In this document: piece after piece, positions 44,331 to 53,865 of the stretch
How the letters are laid out: the number at the start of each line of letters is the position of its first letter
How positions within the stretch are numbered: the first letter of the stretch is position 1
NCBI GenBank assembly: GCA_003978105.1
Contig: QOAO01000011.1
Coordinates: 12,625 to 76,624, forward strand
Reading direction: 5' to 3'
Length of the DNA: 64,000 nucleotides
Source: Thermovibrio sp.
Lineage (GTDB): Bacteria > Aquificota > Desulfurobacteriia > Desulfurobacteriales > Desulfurobacteriaceae
The notes under the pieces: model-generated
The model's database searches: none
What the model was told of the DNA's origin: nothing
What the model saw: only the letters and a program-made list of their open reading frames with translations
Made by a program: the position numbers and the translations under genes

Positions 44331-45745
44331 TGTTCAATCTCCAGAAAGGGAGAAACTAAGGTTTGGTTAGCGTAGAGTGCTTTTGTGGCAGTTCCGACAA
44401 AGTCCCCTTTGAGCTTTATAAAGGGTTTCCTAAGTTCCTCAGACCGGAAGGCAAGTTCAAAGGCCCTTTTAGAAATATTCATTTTTTCAAGAAGTTCGTA
44501 GAATTCCCTCTCAGCTACCCTCTTGGCCTCAAAGAGCTTCATCTGAACTCTGCTTTTAACGTTAACTTCACTGTCACCGGAGGTTTCAACAGAGATGAAG
44601 ATACTTTCAGGGTAATCGGAGAGAACCCTTGTCTGAGCTCCGTCGCTCTGGGTGGAAGGCATACATCCAAAGGGTTTAACGGATAGAACCATGTGAGCTT
44701 TTTTGTGGATAATACTGTAAACGTGTTTTCCAACTTCTAAGTGTCCCTCTCCACCAACAACAAAGTAGTCAAAGTAAGGTTTTGCAAGTTCTGCAAGCTC
44801 TCTCTGTGAGGGAAGTGGCTTTGGTCTAAAGTAGAAGATGGACCTTAAGAGATTGTAAAACGCTCTAAAGGCTAATGCCATCGATTTAACTGCTAAAAGC
44901 CTTTTTAGCCTTTCAGTTGAAAAACCCTTTACTTTTAAATTCCTCTTTGTCTTTTCCTCCTCTATAAAGAGCTGGTAGTCAATCCAACCCGCTATTGGCT
45001 CAGGCCTTACTTCAGCTCCCTCCTCCTCCAACCACCTATGGATAAAGTAGTTTCCTTCACTCTCTGTCGTGTGGGCCCAAAACTCCCCTATAACACTGAC
45101 TACTGGCTTGATTCTTGTATAGTCAAAGGAAATTTCCTCAAGCTTCTTCCTCTGCTCCTTTAAAACAGAAAGGAGCTCTTTAATCGGAGCTCCAGATTTC
45201 AAGGCTTCATACACTTTCCCTGAGGTCTCAAAGAGCCACTCATCAACAGAACCTTTCTCAACCTCGTAAGGCCTTAGCTGGTATCCCAAATCCCTCAAAA
45301 TATCCCCAGTCCAGACAGCCTTTACAAGGTTCCAGACAAGCGAAGGGGTTAGTTCAAAGTCCCCCTCTGAGGAGAGCTCAGACTGGTTGAGAATCGAAAC
45401 CTGAAAATTTTTAAATCCTGCCTCCTTTAAGGCATGTCTATACTCGGCTTCGTACATTCCGAATCTACAGGGGCCGCAGGCTCCAACTGTAACGAAAAAG
45501 TACTCCTTTTCAACATCAATCCCCTTTTTTGACTTCTCTAAGAGAAACTTTATGAGGTTTCCGACCGTGTAGTAGGTAGGATTGCACATTCCCCTGTTGC
45601 AGAACTCCCTTCCCAACATTAGGGACCTTGAGTCAGGTTGGGGAAGAAACTTGGCCTTGTAACCTAAGCTCTCAACAGCTCCCTTTATGAAGAGTTCGTG
45701 AATGGGAGTTAGTCCACCGAAGAGAAGGGTTTTAGTCATTTCCAC
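44312..45745 (-). CDS. 2-hydroxyacyl-CoA-dehydratase-like Fe-S protein (COG3580/3581-type)
   Basis: A 477-residue cytosolic protein related to the component D and activator-associated proteins of 2-hydroxyglutaryl-CoA dehydratase. Conserved cysteines lie in [28 protein letters not shown] and KPFGCMPST and probably hold a 4Fe-4S cluster. The ATPase activator part (HgdC/BadF-like) is not in this protein or in the window. No dehydratase pathway genes are nearby, so its role here is unknown. The GTG start at 45745 and an ATG at 45739 both overlap the end of hfq. Confidence 0.8.
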   Translation of the reverse strand: MEMTKTLLFGGLTPIHELFIKGAVESLGYKAKFLPQPDSRSLMLGREFCNRGMCNPTYYTVGNLIKFLLEKSKKGIDVEKEYFFVTVGACGPCRFGMYEAEYRHALKEAGFKNFQVSILNQSELSSEGDFELTPSLVWNLVKAVWTGDILRDLGYQLRPYEVEKGSVDEWLFETSGKVYEALKSGAPIKELLSVLKEQRKKLEEISFDYTRIKPVVSVIGEFWAHTTESEGNYFIHRWLEEEGAEVRPEPIAGWIDYQLFIEEEKTKRNLKVKGFSTERLKRLLAVKSMALAFRAFYNLLRSIFYFRPKPLPSQRELAELAKPYFDYFVVGGEGHLEVGKHVYSIIHKKAHMVLSVKPFGCMPSTQSDGAQTRVLSDYPESIFISVETSGDSEVNVKSRVQMKLFEAKRVAEREFYELLEKMNISKRAFELAFRSEELRKPFIKLKGDFVGTATKALYANQTLVSPFLEIEQWTTSM

Positions 45746-45971
45746 CCTCTTTTCTCTCCTCTGAGAAGAGGCCCTTTACAGGTTTTGAAGGAACTATCGT
45801 TGCAATTGAGTGCTTGTAAACAAGCTGCTGGTTACCGCCGTTTTCAAGGAGAATTGTAAATTGGTCAAAGAACGTTATAACACCCTGAAGCCTCGTTCCT
45901 CTTGCCAAGAATATGTTAACGGGAATTCTCTCCTTCCTCAGTCTGTTTAAGAATGTATCCTGAAGGTTCAT
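45732..45971 (-). CDS. hfq: RNA chaperone Hfq
   Basis: Sm-like hexameric RNA chaperone, 79 residues. [20 protein letters not shown] is Sm1 with the proximal-face residues, and [17 protein letters not shown] is Sm2. The C-terminal tail is short and acidic. The ATG has the strong site AAGGAGGAGGAG, which also codes the end of miaA. The miaA-hfq order is the one seen in many Gram-negative bacteria. Small-RNA regulation is therefore likely in this organism. Confidence 0.97.
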   Translation of the reverse strand: MNLQDTFLNRLRKERIPVNIFLARGTRLQGVITFFDQFTILLENGGNQQLVYKHSIATIVPSKPVKGLFSEERKEGGND

Positions 45972-46926
45972 CTCCTCCTCCTTTTGTTTTGTTTAACTTA
46001 AAGTTATCCCTTTTTAACTTACCTTCCAACTCTTTTAAGTCAGTCTTAATTCTTTCTAAAATTTCTTCCTCAGAAACTTCCGAAAGATTTACCCAGTCAA
46101 ACCCCCTCTCCTTTCTAAACCAGGTAAACTGCCTTTTTGCAAAGTCCTTAGTCCTTGATTTGAGCGTTTTAACAGCTTCTTCTAAACTCTTTTTTCCCCC
46201 TAAGTAATCAGATATCTCTTTGTATCCCAAAGCTTGAAAGGCAGTAATTTCCTTTCCATACTTAAGGAGTTTTTTCGTTTCCTCTACAAGTCCCCTCTCA
46301 ATTTGAGAATCTACCCTGTTCTCAATTCTCCTGTAGAGCTCCGGCCTGTTTCTATATAGGAAGTAGCCTAAAAAGGGATACCTCGGCTCCTCTCTCCAGA
46401 CTTTAAAAGAGGTTAAGGGTTTCCCCGTAATTTCGTAAACTTCAAGAGCTCTGACGATTCTCTTCCTGTCGTTTTTCCCTACTTTTTCCGCGTATTTCCT
46501 GTCAACCTTTAAGAGTTTTTCGTAGAGCTCCTCTGTCGGCAGTTTTTGGAGCTCCTTCCTGATTTTCTCGTCAGAAGGCGGAGTTTCGGGCAAACCATAT
46601 AGGAGGCTTTTAATGTAAAATCCGGTTCCTCCAACAACTATTGGATACTTTCCCTTTTCCCAGATTTCCCTTATAGCCTTGTCCGAAAGTCTTACAAAAT
46701 CCGCAACAGAAAACTTCTCGTAGGGTTCAACAACATCTATCAAGAAGTGGGGAATTTCCTTCCTTATCTCCTTTGAAACCTTGTCGGTTCCTACGTCAAG
46801 ACCTCTGTAAACCTGCATTGAATCGGCAGAAATTATCTCTCCTTCGATTTCCCTCGCAAGTTTTATTGAGAAATCCGTTTTCCCTGCAGCCGTAGGACCG
46901 GTTATAACGATTAAAGGTTTTAACAA
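45916..46926 (-). CDS. miaA: tRNA dimethylallyltransferase
   Basis: Adds the dimethylallyl group to A37 of tRNAs reading UNN codons. [14 protein letters not shown] is the P-loop (8-21), [13 protein letters not shown] and [14 protein letters not shown] are catalytic motifs, and [18 protein letters not shown] is typical. The 336 residues include about 25 extra at the C-terminus (from KGGGDEP on) encoded across the hfq ribosome site and first 19 codons. That 56-base overlap is longer than usual and may reflect loss of an earlier stop. Confidence 0.95.
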   Translation of the reverse strand: MLKPLIVITGPTAAGKTDFSIKLAREIEGEIISADSMQVYRGLDVGTDKVSKEIRKEIPHFLIDVVEPYEKFSVADFVRLSDKAIREIWEKGKYPIVVGGTGFYIKSLLYGLPETPPSDEKIRKELQKLPTEELYEKLLKVDRKYAEKVGKNDRKRIVRALEVYEITGKPLTSFKVWREEPRYPFLGYFLYRNRPELYRRIENRVDSQIERGLVEETKKLLKYGKEITAFQALGYKEISDYLGGKKSLEEAVKTLKSRTKDFAKRQFTWFRKERGFDWVNLSEVSEEEILERIKTDLKELEGKLKRDNFKLNKTKGGGDEPSGYILKQTEEGENSR

Positions 46927-46938
46927 AACTCTATCTCC

Positions 46939-48396
46939 TTAGGATTTGAAGTGATTTAACGTGTTTTCAATTCTCCTTAAGGTTCTTTCCTTCCCAAGGA
47001 GCTCTGCCAAAATAGGGAGCTCCACGCCGCTCATCCTGCCTGTAAGGGCAATTCTTATAGGCATAAAAAGGTTTTTGCCCTTAACTTTTAGTTCCTTACC
47101 AACCTCTTTTACGAGTTTTTTAAATGCATCTTGGGAAAATTCACCGTTGAAACTTTTGAGTTTTTCATAAAAGAGCTCAACAATCTTAATTCTGTTAGGA
47201 TTTTCGTTAACGAAGTTTTTAGCCTCGTCGGATATATCAAAGTCGTCTTTTAAGAAAGTTTCCATGTACTTTGGGGCATCTGAAAGAACTGTAAAGTACT
47301 CCCTCGTTACTTCAAGGACTTTTCTTAGCCAGTCCCTCTCAAACTTAGAAACGTCAAATCCTGCTTTTTCCAAGTAGGGAACTACGAGGTCTAAGAGCTT
47401 ATCAAGGTCGTAGTTTCTGATGTAGACCTGATTCAACCAGTTGAGTTTCGTTGTGTCAAAGACTGCAGGAGCACTGTTTACTTCTTTTATGTCAAACCTC
47501 TCTATGAGCTCCTCCATTGAGAGAACCTCTTTTCCGTCCTTCGGATACCAGCCGAGGAGGGCTAAGAAGTTCGTAAAGGCCTCAGATAAATATCCCTTTT
47601 CCTTAAACTCCCTAACGGAGGTTGAACCGTGGCGCTTTGAAAGTTTGCTCCTGTCAGCTCCTAAAATCATGGGAAGGTGGGCAAACTGAGGAGGATTAAA
47701 GCCTAAAGCCTTGTAGAGAAGTATCTGCTTTGGAGTGTTTGAAATATGGTCCTCTCCCCTTATTACGTGGGTTATTTTCATCAGAGCATCATCAATTACA
47801 ACAACAAAGTTGTAAACGGGCATTCCGTTTGAGCGAACAATGACAAAATCTCCTCCTAACTGTCTGCTGTTTATCCTTATTTCTCCCTTTATCAAATCCT
47901 TGAAAACTATTTCTTGGTCCTCGGGAACTTTAAACCTGAGAACAGGCTTTCTACCTTTTGCCCTCAATTTTTCCCTTTCTTCTTCCGTTAAATTCCTACA
48001 CTTTCCAGTGTACCTCGGAGGTTCTCCCCTCTCAAGCTGCTTTTTTCTCATTTCCTCCAACTCTTCAGGAGTACAGTAACACTCGTAGACGAGTCCCCTT
48101 TCCTTTAACTTTTCAATGTACTCCCTGTATATATCCAACCTTTCAGACTGTCTGTAAGGCCCGTAAGGTCCCCCGACATCTGGTCCTTCGTCCCAGTTAA
48201 TTCCCATCCACTTAAGTGCCTCGTATATAACATTAACGGCTTCCTCACTGTGCCTCTCTAAGTCTGTATCCTCAATTCTTAGAACAAACTTTCCACCGTT
48301 GTGCCTTGCAAACAGGTAATTAAAGAGAGCTGTCCTCGCATTTCCAACGTGCATAAATCCGGTAGGACTTGGAGCAAACCTTACTCTAACGCTCAT
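46939..48396 (-). CDS. gltX: Glutamyl-tRNA synthetase
   Basis: Class I synthetase of 485 residues. The HIGH motif appears as GFMHVGNART and KMSKS as KLSKRHG. CYCTPEELEE and CRNL form the zinc-type insertion; the C-terminal helical anticodon-binding domain starts near 330. It supplies glutamyl-tRNA for protein synthesis and for the hemA route encoded downstream at 50664. GGAGGAG precedes the ATG. Whether it also charges tRNA-Gln (non-discriminating) is not clear from sequence. Confidence 0.96.
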   Translation of the reverse strand: MSVRVRFAPSPTGFMHVGNARTALFNYLFARHNGGKFVLRIEDTDLERHSEEAVNVIYEALKWMGINWDEGPDVGGPYGPYRQSERLDIYREYIEKLKERGLVYECYCTPEELEEMRKKQLERGEPPRYTGKCRNLTEEEREKLRAKGRKPVLRFKVPEDQEIVFKDLIKGEIRINSRQLGGDFVIVRSNGMPVYNFVVVIDDALMKITHVIRGEDHISNTPKQILLYKALGFNPPQFAHLPMILGADRSKLSKRHGSTSVREFKEKGYLSEAFTNFLALLGWYPKDGKEVLSMEELIERFDIKEVNSAPAVFDTTKLNWLNQVYIRNYDLDKLLDLVVPYLEKAGFDVSKFERDWLRKVLEVTREYFTVLSDAPKYMETFLKDDFDISDEAKNFVNENPNRIKIVELFYEKLKSFNGEFSQDAFKKLVKEVGKELKVKGKNLFMPIRIALTGRMSGVELPILAELLGKERTLRRIENTLNHFKS

Positions 48397-48430
48397 AAAA
48401 CTCCTCCTAATAGAAATTGCTCTGGAATTT

Positions 48431-48436
48431 TATAAT
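48431..48436 (+). promoter_or_regulatory. -10 element, possible leaderless start for the FlhB-like gene
   Basis: A consensus TATAAT lies 7 bases before the ATG at 48444, which would place the transcription start on or next to the start codon. There is no ribosome site. No clear -35 is visible. Confidence 0.5.
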
Positions 48437-48443
48437 TAAACTT

Positions 48444-48716
48444 ATGGAAGATGGAATTAAGAAGGCAGTAGCACTAAAGTATGAAAGGGAAAAGGGTAGA
48501 GCTCCCAAAGTTGTAGCAAAGGGAAAGGGTATTATTGCTGAAAAGATTGTTGAACTGGCAAACGAGGTAGGAGTAGAAATTTTAGAGGACAGGGATTTAG
48601 TGGAGTTTTTAGTAGCCCTCGATGTTGGAGAGGAGATTCCCCCAGAACTCTACAGAGCAGTTGCAGAAATCCTTGCCTACGTTTACAGGGTTAGCCACCG
48701 AAAATTTCCCGAATGA
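48444..48716 (+). CDS. Small FlhB C-domain-like protein (FlhX/YlqH type)
   Basis: A 90-residue protein matching the cytoplasmic C-terminal domain of FlhB/YscU export switches: KKAVALKYEREKGRAPKVVAKG, then a helix-strand-helix body ending in YVYRV. The NPTH autocleavage motif of full FlhB is absent, as in stand-alone homologues; the protein corresponds to the fragment after the cleavage site. I use ATG 48444; a TTG at 48417 adds nine residues but lacks a ribosome site. It faces the flgM-like gene, which supports a flagellar role. Confidence 0.85.
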   Translation: MEDGIKKAVALKYEREKGRAPKVVAKGKGIIAEKIVELANEVGVEILEDRDLVEFLVALDVGEEIPPELYRAVAEILAYVYRVSHRKFPE

Positions 48717-48978
48717 TTGCCTCAGAAATTTTATGAGGATTGACCTGATACTTTCCCTCCTTTAGAGCCCTTTTTATCTTTTCAACCTTTTCCTTAGAAA
48801 CTTTTGGAGTTTCAAAATCTCTAAGTTCCTTAGTTATTTCAACAGAGATTTCCCTAACAGAAGAGCTATCTGTAACACTGTTAGAGTATCTCTCTGAACT
48901 GTTATTTTCGCCATTTCTAACCCTTTTATCCTGACTTAAATATCTTAAAACTTCTGCAGAGAGCCTATCTATTTTCAA
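48691..48978 (-). CDS. flgM: FlgM-like anti-sigma-28 factor
   Basis: A 95-residue protein, disordered and Ser/Asn-rich in the middle. The C-terminal half has the FlgM signature VSKEKVEKIKRALKEGKYQV followed by NPHKISEAIIREIF, the helices that bind and hold FliA (sigma-28). It should block late flagellar genes until it is exported through the hook-basal body. Neither fliA nor other flagellar genes are beside it apart from the FlhB-like gene, with which it overlaps tail to tail by 26 bases. Confidence 0.85.
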   Translation of the reverse strand: MKIDRLSAEVLRYLSQDKRVRNGENNSSERYSNSVTDSSSVREISVEITKELRDFETPKVSKEKVEKIKRALKEGKYQVNPHKISEAIIREIFGG

Positions 48979-49020
48979 TACTCTTCCTCCGATTATCCTC
49001 AGTAATATTATCGGAAATTT

Positions 49021-49734
49021 TTAGGGAAATTTTAATTCCTTTTCTATTAAAGTTACAATTCCTTCCAGGGAAAATTCCTCGGGAAGTTTATAAACAGGTA
49101 ATCCCCCTTCTATCAGGGCTCTCTCTGTTGTAGTTCCTATTGGAATTAACTTGGTTTCTTTGATGTATTCCCTTGGAACTATTCTCAAAAAGGTCTTTAG
49201 ATTGGAAGGACTTGTAAAGGCCGCAAAATCAACACCCTTTTTAAAGAAATCTAGAACCTCCTTAGAGAAGAAAAAGTCAGAAATCGTCTCGTAAGAAATA
49301 ACCTCCTCTACAACAGCCTCCCTTTTCCTTAAGAATTCAATAAAACTTTCGTTCGCTACTTTTGGCCTAACGATTAAAAACCTTTTCCCAGCTAAACTTT
49401 TTCCTTCAAACATGGAAATTAAACCGTCAGCGCTGAAATTCTCAGGATAGATAGACTCCAAACCGTAACTCTTAAGCAGTTTTGATGTTGATTTCCCAAC
49501 AGACACAATAGAGTTTTCTCTAAGTTTATCCGAATTAACCCTTGAGAGGAATGACTTTACGCCGTTCTTACTTGTAAAGACAATAAAATCCGGCTGGAAT
49601 GCATCCAATATCAACGGATTAAAGTCCAAATAGTTAGTTTTAATTAGGGGAACATCAAGGAGTTCTACCTTACCGGGTAACCTTTCCTTTAGATTTTCCG
49701 GAAGTTTTGAAGAGATAAAAACCTTTACTGACAC
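49021..49734 (-). CDS. hemD: Uroporphyrinogen-III synthase
   Basis: Cyclises hydroxymethylbilane to uroporphyrinogen III. Two-domain protein of 237 residues; sequence is poorly conserved in this family, but VFTSKNGVKSFL, VGKSTSKLLKSYG, DFAAFTSPSNLKTFL and PIGTTTERALIEGG are recognisable. It overlaps hemC by 10 bases and completes the hemA-hemC-hemD run. Together they feed heme for the bd oxidase and cytochromes, and siroheme or cobalamin for metH. Confidence 0.93.
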   Translation of the reverse strand: MSVKVFISSKLPENLKERLPGKVELLDVPLIKTNYLDFNPLILDAFQPDFIVFTSKNGVKSFLSRVNSDKLRENSIVSVGKSTSKLLKSYGLESIYPENFSADGLISMFEGKSLAGKRFLIVRPKVANESFIEFLRKREAVVEEVISYETISDFFFSKEVLDFFKKGVDFAAFTSPSNLKTFLRIVPREYIKETKLIPIGTTTERALIEGGLPVYKLPEEFSLEGIVTLIEKELKFP

Positions 49735-50660
49735 CTTAGGAGCCCCTCTAAAATTTCCCTTCCTCCTGCAGAGAGAAGCCTCTCAGCCACAGATACTCCT
49801 AACTTATCTGCTTCTTCAAGGTCCTTAACTTCAAAAACTCCCTCTTCCTTGTGGAAAAACTCCCCGTTAAGGTCTGAAATAAACGCCCTAACGTGAACTC
49901 TTTCTCCGTTAACAACTGCATAACACCCTAATGGAACCTGACATCCTCCCTCAACAGTCCTTAGAAAAGCCCTCTCAATAGTTGCAGCAACTTCAGAATC
50001 GGTTGAGTTTACTGCTTCCCTAACAATACTTTCTACCTCCTTATCACCCTCCCTTCCTTCAATCCCTAAAATACCCTGAGATACGGAGGGAATCATAACG
50101 CTTGGAGAGAGAATTTCATCAATCTCTTCCTCCCAGCCAAGTCTCTTTACACCCGCAGCAGCAAGTATTATCGCATCGTAATTTCCCTCTTTAAGCTTTC
50201 TTATCCTCGTATCAACGTTTCCCCTTAAATCCTCTACCCTTAAATCGGGACGAATAATCTTTAGCTGGGCCCTTCTACGCAAGGAGCTCGTTCCAACAAC
50301 TGCACCTTCAGGGAGATTTGAAAGTGTGTACCTTCCATTTGAAAGTAGAGCATCCCTCGGATCCTCTCTATCTGAGAACGCCATAAGTTTTAAGCCTTCT
50401 GGAAGCTTAGTAGGAACGTCCTTCAGGCTGTGAACTGCTATATCAACCTTCCCTTTTAGCATTGCATCCTCAATTTCCTTTGTAAAGAGACCCTTATCTC
50501 CAATCTTTGCGAGGGGAACGTCAAGAATCTTATCTCCCTTTGTTGTTATTTTAACCAACTCTACCCTAACATCCGGAAATTTCTTCTCTATTTGGAGCTT
50601 TACCCATTCAGACTGCCACAGTGCCAGTTTGCTCTTTCTCGTTCCTATTCTTATAACCAT
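49725..50660 (-). CDS. hemC: Porphobilinogen deaminase
   Basis: Polymerises four porphobilinogens to hydroxymethylbilane on a dipyrromethane cofactor. The cofactor Cys is in GGCQVPLGCYA; IGTRKSKLALWQS, KDVPTKLPEGL and SSLRRRAQL are conserved. Length (311) is normal. The gene starts 3 bases after hemA and overlaps hemD by 10, a compact tetrapyrrole operon. Confidence 0.97.
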   Translation of the reverse strand: MVIRIGTRKSKLALWQSEWVKLQIEKKFPDVRVELVKITTKGDKILDVPLAKIGDKGLFTKEIEDAMLKGKVDIAVHSLKDVPTKLPEGLKLMAFSDREDPRDALLSNGRYTLSNLPEGAVVGTSSLRRRAQLKIIRPDLRVEDLRGNVDTRIRKLKEGNYDAIILAAAGVKRLGWEEEIDEILSPSVMIPSVSQGILGIEGREGDKEVESIVREAVNSTDSEVAATIERAFLRTVEGGCQVPLGCYAVVNGERVHVRAFISDLNGEFFHKEEGVFEVKDLEEADKLGVSVAERLLSAGGREILEGLLRCQ

Positions 50661-50663
50661 TCT

Positions 50664-51938
50664 TTACTCCTTTCCAAGTCCGAATATTTCCCTGAAAACC
50701 TGAACTATCTGGCTCTTACTCTCATCCTCTACAGCCTTCCTCTTTACATTTGTAATAGGTTGATGGAGGAGTTTGTTTATTATTATTCTCGTTATGTTGT
50801 TTACCTCCTCCTCCTGCTCGGGAGTCAAGTTGAGTTTTTTCAGCCTTTTTGATAGAACCTCTAACCTTATTGCCTCAGCCCTCTCTTTGAGTTCTGCAAT
50901 GAGGGGGGCTATCTCAAGCTCCCTCATCCACTTTAAGAATCTCTCTACATAACCCTCTATTATTTCCTTTGCAGTTTCAGCTTCCTTTAATCTCTCCCTT
51001 ATGTTTGCCTCAACAACCTGTTGAAGGTCGTCAATATCGTAAACGTAGAGGTTTTCATAGTTGTTCAGTGAAGGGTCTATATCCCTTGGAACGGCTATAT
51101 CTATCAAAAACGTCGGCCTGTTTGGCCTCTCCTTTACTGCAGGTAGAACGTTTTCAGTTGTTAGGACATAGCCGGGAGCTCCCGTCGAACTTATAACAAT
51201 ATCGGATACTTTCAAAACTGAGGAAAGCTCCGTCAGAGGAAAAGGCTTTCCTCCAAATTCCTCAGCAAGCTTTTGTGCTCTCTCAAATGTTCTGTTTACA
51301 ACAAATACATCTGAAACGCCGTTTGCGATTAGGTGTTTTACGGCAAGCTCTGCCATCTCACCTGCACCAACAATTGCAACACTCTTGCCATTTAGGGAGC
51401 CAAATATTTTCCTTGCAAGCTCAACGGCCGCAAAGCTTATCGAAACAGCATTTCTTGAGATTCCCGTCTCTGTTCTAACCCTCTTTGAGACCTTAAGAGC
51501 AGTCTCACAGAACCTACACAGAACTGTTCCAACAGTTCCTAACTCCTTGGCTAATGAAAAGGCATCCTTGAACTGTCCCACAATCTGGGGCTCCCCAACA
51601 ACCATTGAATCAAGACTTGAAGCAACGTAAAAACCGTGCCTTACTGCATCCTTATCAATTTTTCTATAGAAGTGTCTGTTTATTTCGTCAAGAGAGGAGT
51701 TTTTTGCCTCTATCAAGAAATCTATCAGTTCCTTAAAAGGCGTTTCTGAACGGGTGGCAAAGTAAATTTCAACCCTGTTACAAGTTGAGAGGATGAAGAT
51801 TTCGTCAATAGAGTGAAAAGAGTTAAGCTTCAGCAGATTTCTCTCTAGGTCTTCCTTCTTGAAAGAGAATTTCTCCCTTACCTCAACAGGAGCAGTCTTG
51901 TGACTCACCCCCAAACAGCACAGTTTCAATTCTCCCAT
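50664..51938 (-). CDS. hemA: Glutamyl-tRNA reductase
   Basis: First step of C5-pathway tetrapyrrole synthesis, reducing glutamyl-tRNA to glutamate-1-semialdehyde. GVSHKTAPVEVREKFSF is the N-terminus, the catalytic Cys is in LSTCNRVEIY, GEPQIVGQFKDA and the NADPH motif VGAGEMAELAVKHL follow. Length (424) is typical. It lies 2 bases after the CcsA-like gene, an arrangement known from hemX-hemA pairs in Bacillus. Confidence 0.97.
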   Translation of the reverse strand: MGELKLCCLGVSHKTAPVEVREKFSFKKEDLERNLLKLNSFHSIDEIFILSTCNRVEIYFATRSETPFKELIDFLIEAKNSSLDEINRHFYRKIDKDAVRHGFYVASSLDSMVVGEPQIVGQFKDAFSLAKELGTVGTVLCRFCETALKVSKRVRTETGISRNAVSISFAAVELARKIFGSLNGKSVAIVGAGEMAELAVKHLIANGVSDVFVVNRTFERAQKLAEEFGGKPFPLTELSSVLKVSDIVISSTGAPGYVLTTENVLPAVKERPNRPTFLIDIAVPRDIDPSLNNYENLYVYDIDDLQQVVEANIRERLKEAETAKEIIEGYVERFLKWMRELEIAPLIAELKERAEAIRLEVLSKRLKKLNLTPEQEEEVNNITRIIINKLLHQPITNVKRKAVEDESKSQIVQVFREIFGLGKE

Positions 51939-51940
51939 CT

Positions 51941-52759
51941 CTACCCCTTAAACGAATGGATATCCTTTGACGATAGAAAGTTTATCCCAAAGAAGTTTAA
52001 CATTATCACAATAAAACCTAAAATGCTCAAATAACACAGTTTCTTTCCCTTCCACTGAGCGTACAGGTAAAGGTGAATAATTCCAGCATAGACGAACCAG
52101 GTTATGAGTGTAATAACTTGCTTCGGATGCCAGCTCCAGTAGGTCCCAAACAGTTTCTGTGACCAGACTGCTCCGGCAAACATTGAAATGGTAATAAATA
52201 CAAAACCCAACGTGATAGAGTTGTAAACTATTGATTCAACCAGGGAAAGTGAGGGAAGTTTCTGAAAAAATACAGAGAACTTCTTCTTCTTCAGGTGCCT
52301 TTCAAATATCAGGTAAATTACCGAAAAAACGGCAGAAACTACAAAGGCACTGTAACCTATGAAAGCTGAAACTATGTGAATAAGTCCTACGTTCCCAACG
52401 GGAAGGAGTTCCCTTGGTATCCCTGAGGAAATTGAGGAAGCAAGCGACAGAATAAAAGCCCAGGGCATTAGAAAGGCACCTGAGAGTGAAATTCTGTGTT
52501 TAGTTGAAAAGTAGAGAAATACAGAAACAATGCTGAGGGAGAATAGGAGTAGAGCTCCCTTAGGAGTAAAGAGGGATAAAGTTCCCTTTTCAAAAAGGAG
52601 AAGTATCAAACCGATAAGGTTTGTCAGAAATCCAAACCTTGCTGAGTAAAGACCGACTTTAGATACCTTTTCCTTTCTAACTATCAAGTAGAGCAAGTAG
52701 TGAAGGGAGGAGATAAAGTAGAGAACTGCAGCTGAGTATATAAAAACGTTGGAATTCAT
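51941..52759 (-). CDS. CcsA/HemX-like cytochrome c assembly membrane protein
   Basis: A 272-residue protein with about eight transmembrane helices. The segment WSWHPKQVITLITWFVYAGI is the tryptophan-rich heme-handling motif of the CcsA/ResC/HemX family. His residues before and after it could bind heme. HemX-type proteins lie next to hemA and affect its level in Bacillus; CcsA-type proteins, with Ccs1, attach heme to c-type cytochromes. No Ccs1 gene is in the window, so which role applies is uncertain. Confidence 0.85.
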   Translation of the reverse strand: MNSNVFIYSAAVLYFISSLHYLLYLIVRKEKVSKVGLYSARFGFLTNLIGLILLLFEKGTLSLFTPKGALLLFSLSIVSVFLYFSTKHRISLSGAFLMPWAFILSLASSISSGIPRELLPVGNVGLIHIVSAFIGYSAFVVSAVFSVIYLIFERHLKKKKFSVFFQKLPSLSLVESIVYNSITLGFVFITISMFAGAVWSQKLFGTYWSWHPKQVITLITWFVYAGIIHLYLYAQWKGKKLCYLSILGFIVIMLNFFGINFLSSKDIHSFKG

Positions 52760-52767
52760 GGCTTTAA

Positions 52768-53523
52768 TTATATCACCTCAAGGAAATTTTGAGGGAAAAA
52801 TTTCTCCCTCTGCTTCCTGTAGTCAGAGTAGAGGTTCGACAGGAGTTTAATAAGCCTTTCGGCCTCTATCTGACCTGGAGCTACTGGCCTGCCGAAGAAC
52901 GTATAGGTTAGTAGAGAACCGAAGGAAAAACCTACAACCCTTGTAAAAGCTCCCAACTCTCCCATTACCATGAAGATTTTTGGAAAGTCAAATTTGGAAA
53001 GAAGACAACAGACCCTCGAAGCGTCATTCTTAACTCTTCCCATAAATGCAACCTTAACGATATCGGCCCCTTTTTCTCTTGCTCTTTCTAAGATTTCCTC
53101 TATTTCTGAATTTTCGGGGGTTTTTTTGAAATCGTGATAGGAAACTATCAGCTTTTTTTCCTTTTCTTTGCAGAGTCCTCTTACATCGTCAAGTATCTCA
53201 CTTCTCAGTTCAACATCAACTGCTCCAGTAGCCGGGTGGGAAACTACACATTCAAAGAGTTTTAATCTTTCAGACTCAGTTCCTTCAAACTTTCCACCCT
53301 CCCAAACGGGCCTTAACGTGGAAACCGTATAAAATCCGTAGTCGGCAACAGAATCAAGGAACTTCTTAAATTCATCGGGAGTTTTCTCTGGCAGTAAATC
53401 CAAACGGGCTTCAATCAGGTCTATCTTTAACCTGAGAGCTCTTTCCAGTCCTTCAACGTAGTTTTCTCCCAAAGCAACTATAACTCTCGGTATACTTCCC
53501 AACTCAACAGTTCCTATCTGCAT
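52768..53523 (-). CDS. aroD: Type I 3-dehydroquinate dehydratase
   Basis: Shikimate pathway step three by a Schiff-base mechanism. IEARLDLL, VSYHDFKKTP (catalytic His) and ADIVKVAFMG (Schiff-base Lys) are visible. MVMGELGAFTRVVGFSFGSLLTY closes the barrel. Length (251) is typical. Its ATG overlaps the stop of the DUF190 gene by a base. Together with aroA at 57491 and tyrA at 6374 it supports a complete aromatic pathway. Confidence 0.93.
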   Translation of the reverse strand: MQIGTVELGSIPRVIVALGENYVEGLERALRLKIDLIEARLDLLPEKTPDEFKKFLDSVADYGFYTVSTLRPVWEGGKFEGTESERLKLFECVVSHPATGAVDVELRSEILDDVRGLCKEKEKKLIVSYHDFKKTPENSEIEEILERAREKGADIVKVAFMGRVKNDASRVCCLLSKFDFPKIFMVMGELGAFTRVVGFSFGSLLTYTFFGRPVAPGQIEAERLIKLLSNLYSDYRKQREKFFPQNFLEVI

Positions 53524-53864
53524 TAACTTCCCCTATGTCTGTAAGAGATTACTTCTACATCCTGAAGGACAATAAGTCCCTCTTCTATTATTTCATCAAT
53601 GATATTTAGGAAATTCCTAATCCTCTCTTCCCTGTCAATTATTTCAATAACAACGGGAAGGTCCTGTGAAAGGCGCCAGACCGAGAAGGTGTGGAGCTCT
53701 GAGTGAGCTCCTATACCAGCAGCTGCCTTAAAAACGGTAGCTCCCGAAAGTCCGTTCTCTTTAACGAGAGTTAGTATGTATTCCCATAAGGGCTTTCCTC
53801 TATACTTATCTTCCAAACCTATAAAAATCCGAAGTAGTTTCCTCTTCCCTACTAAACCCTTCAA
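53523..53864 (-). CDS. DUF190 protein (PII-like fold)
   Basis: A 113-residue DUF190 family member. LRIFIGLEDKYRGKPLWEYI and ATVFKAAAGIGAHSE are the family motifs; the fold in known structures is PII-like. DUF190 proteins often sit beside CrcB fluoride channels or CBS proteins, but here the gene is between a PilB/GspE ATPase and aroD. A nucleotide-sensing role is inferred from the fold only. It begins 1 base after the ATPase gene ends. Confidence 0.88.
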   Translation of the reverse strand: MKGLVGKRKLLRIFIGLEDKYRGKPLWEYILTLVKENGLSGATVFKAAAGIGAHSELHTFSVWRLSQDLPVVIEIIDREERIRNFLNIIDEIIEEGLIVLQDVEVISYRHRGS

Positions 53865-53865
53865 C

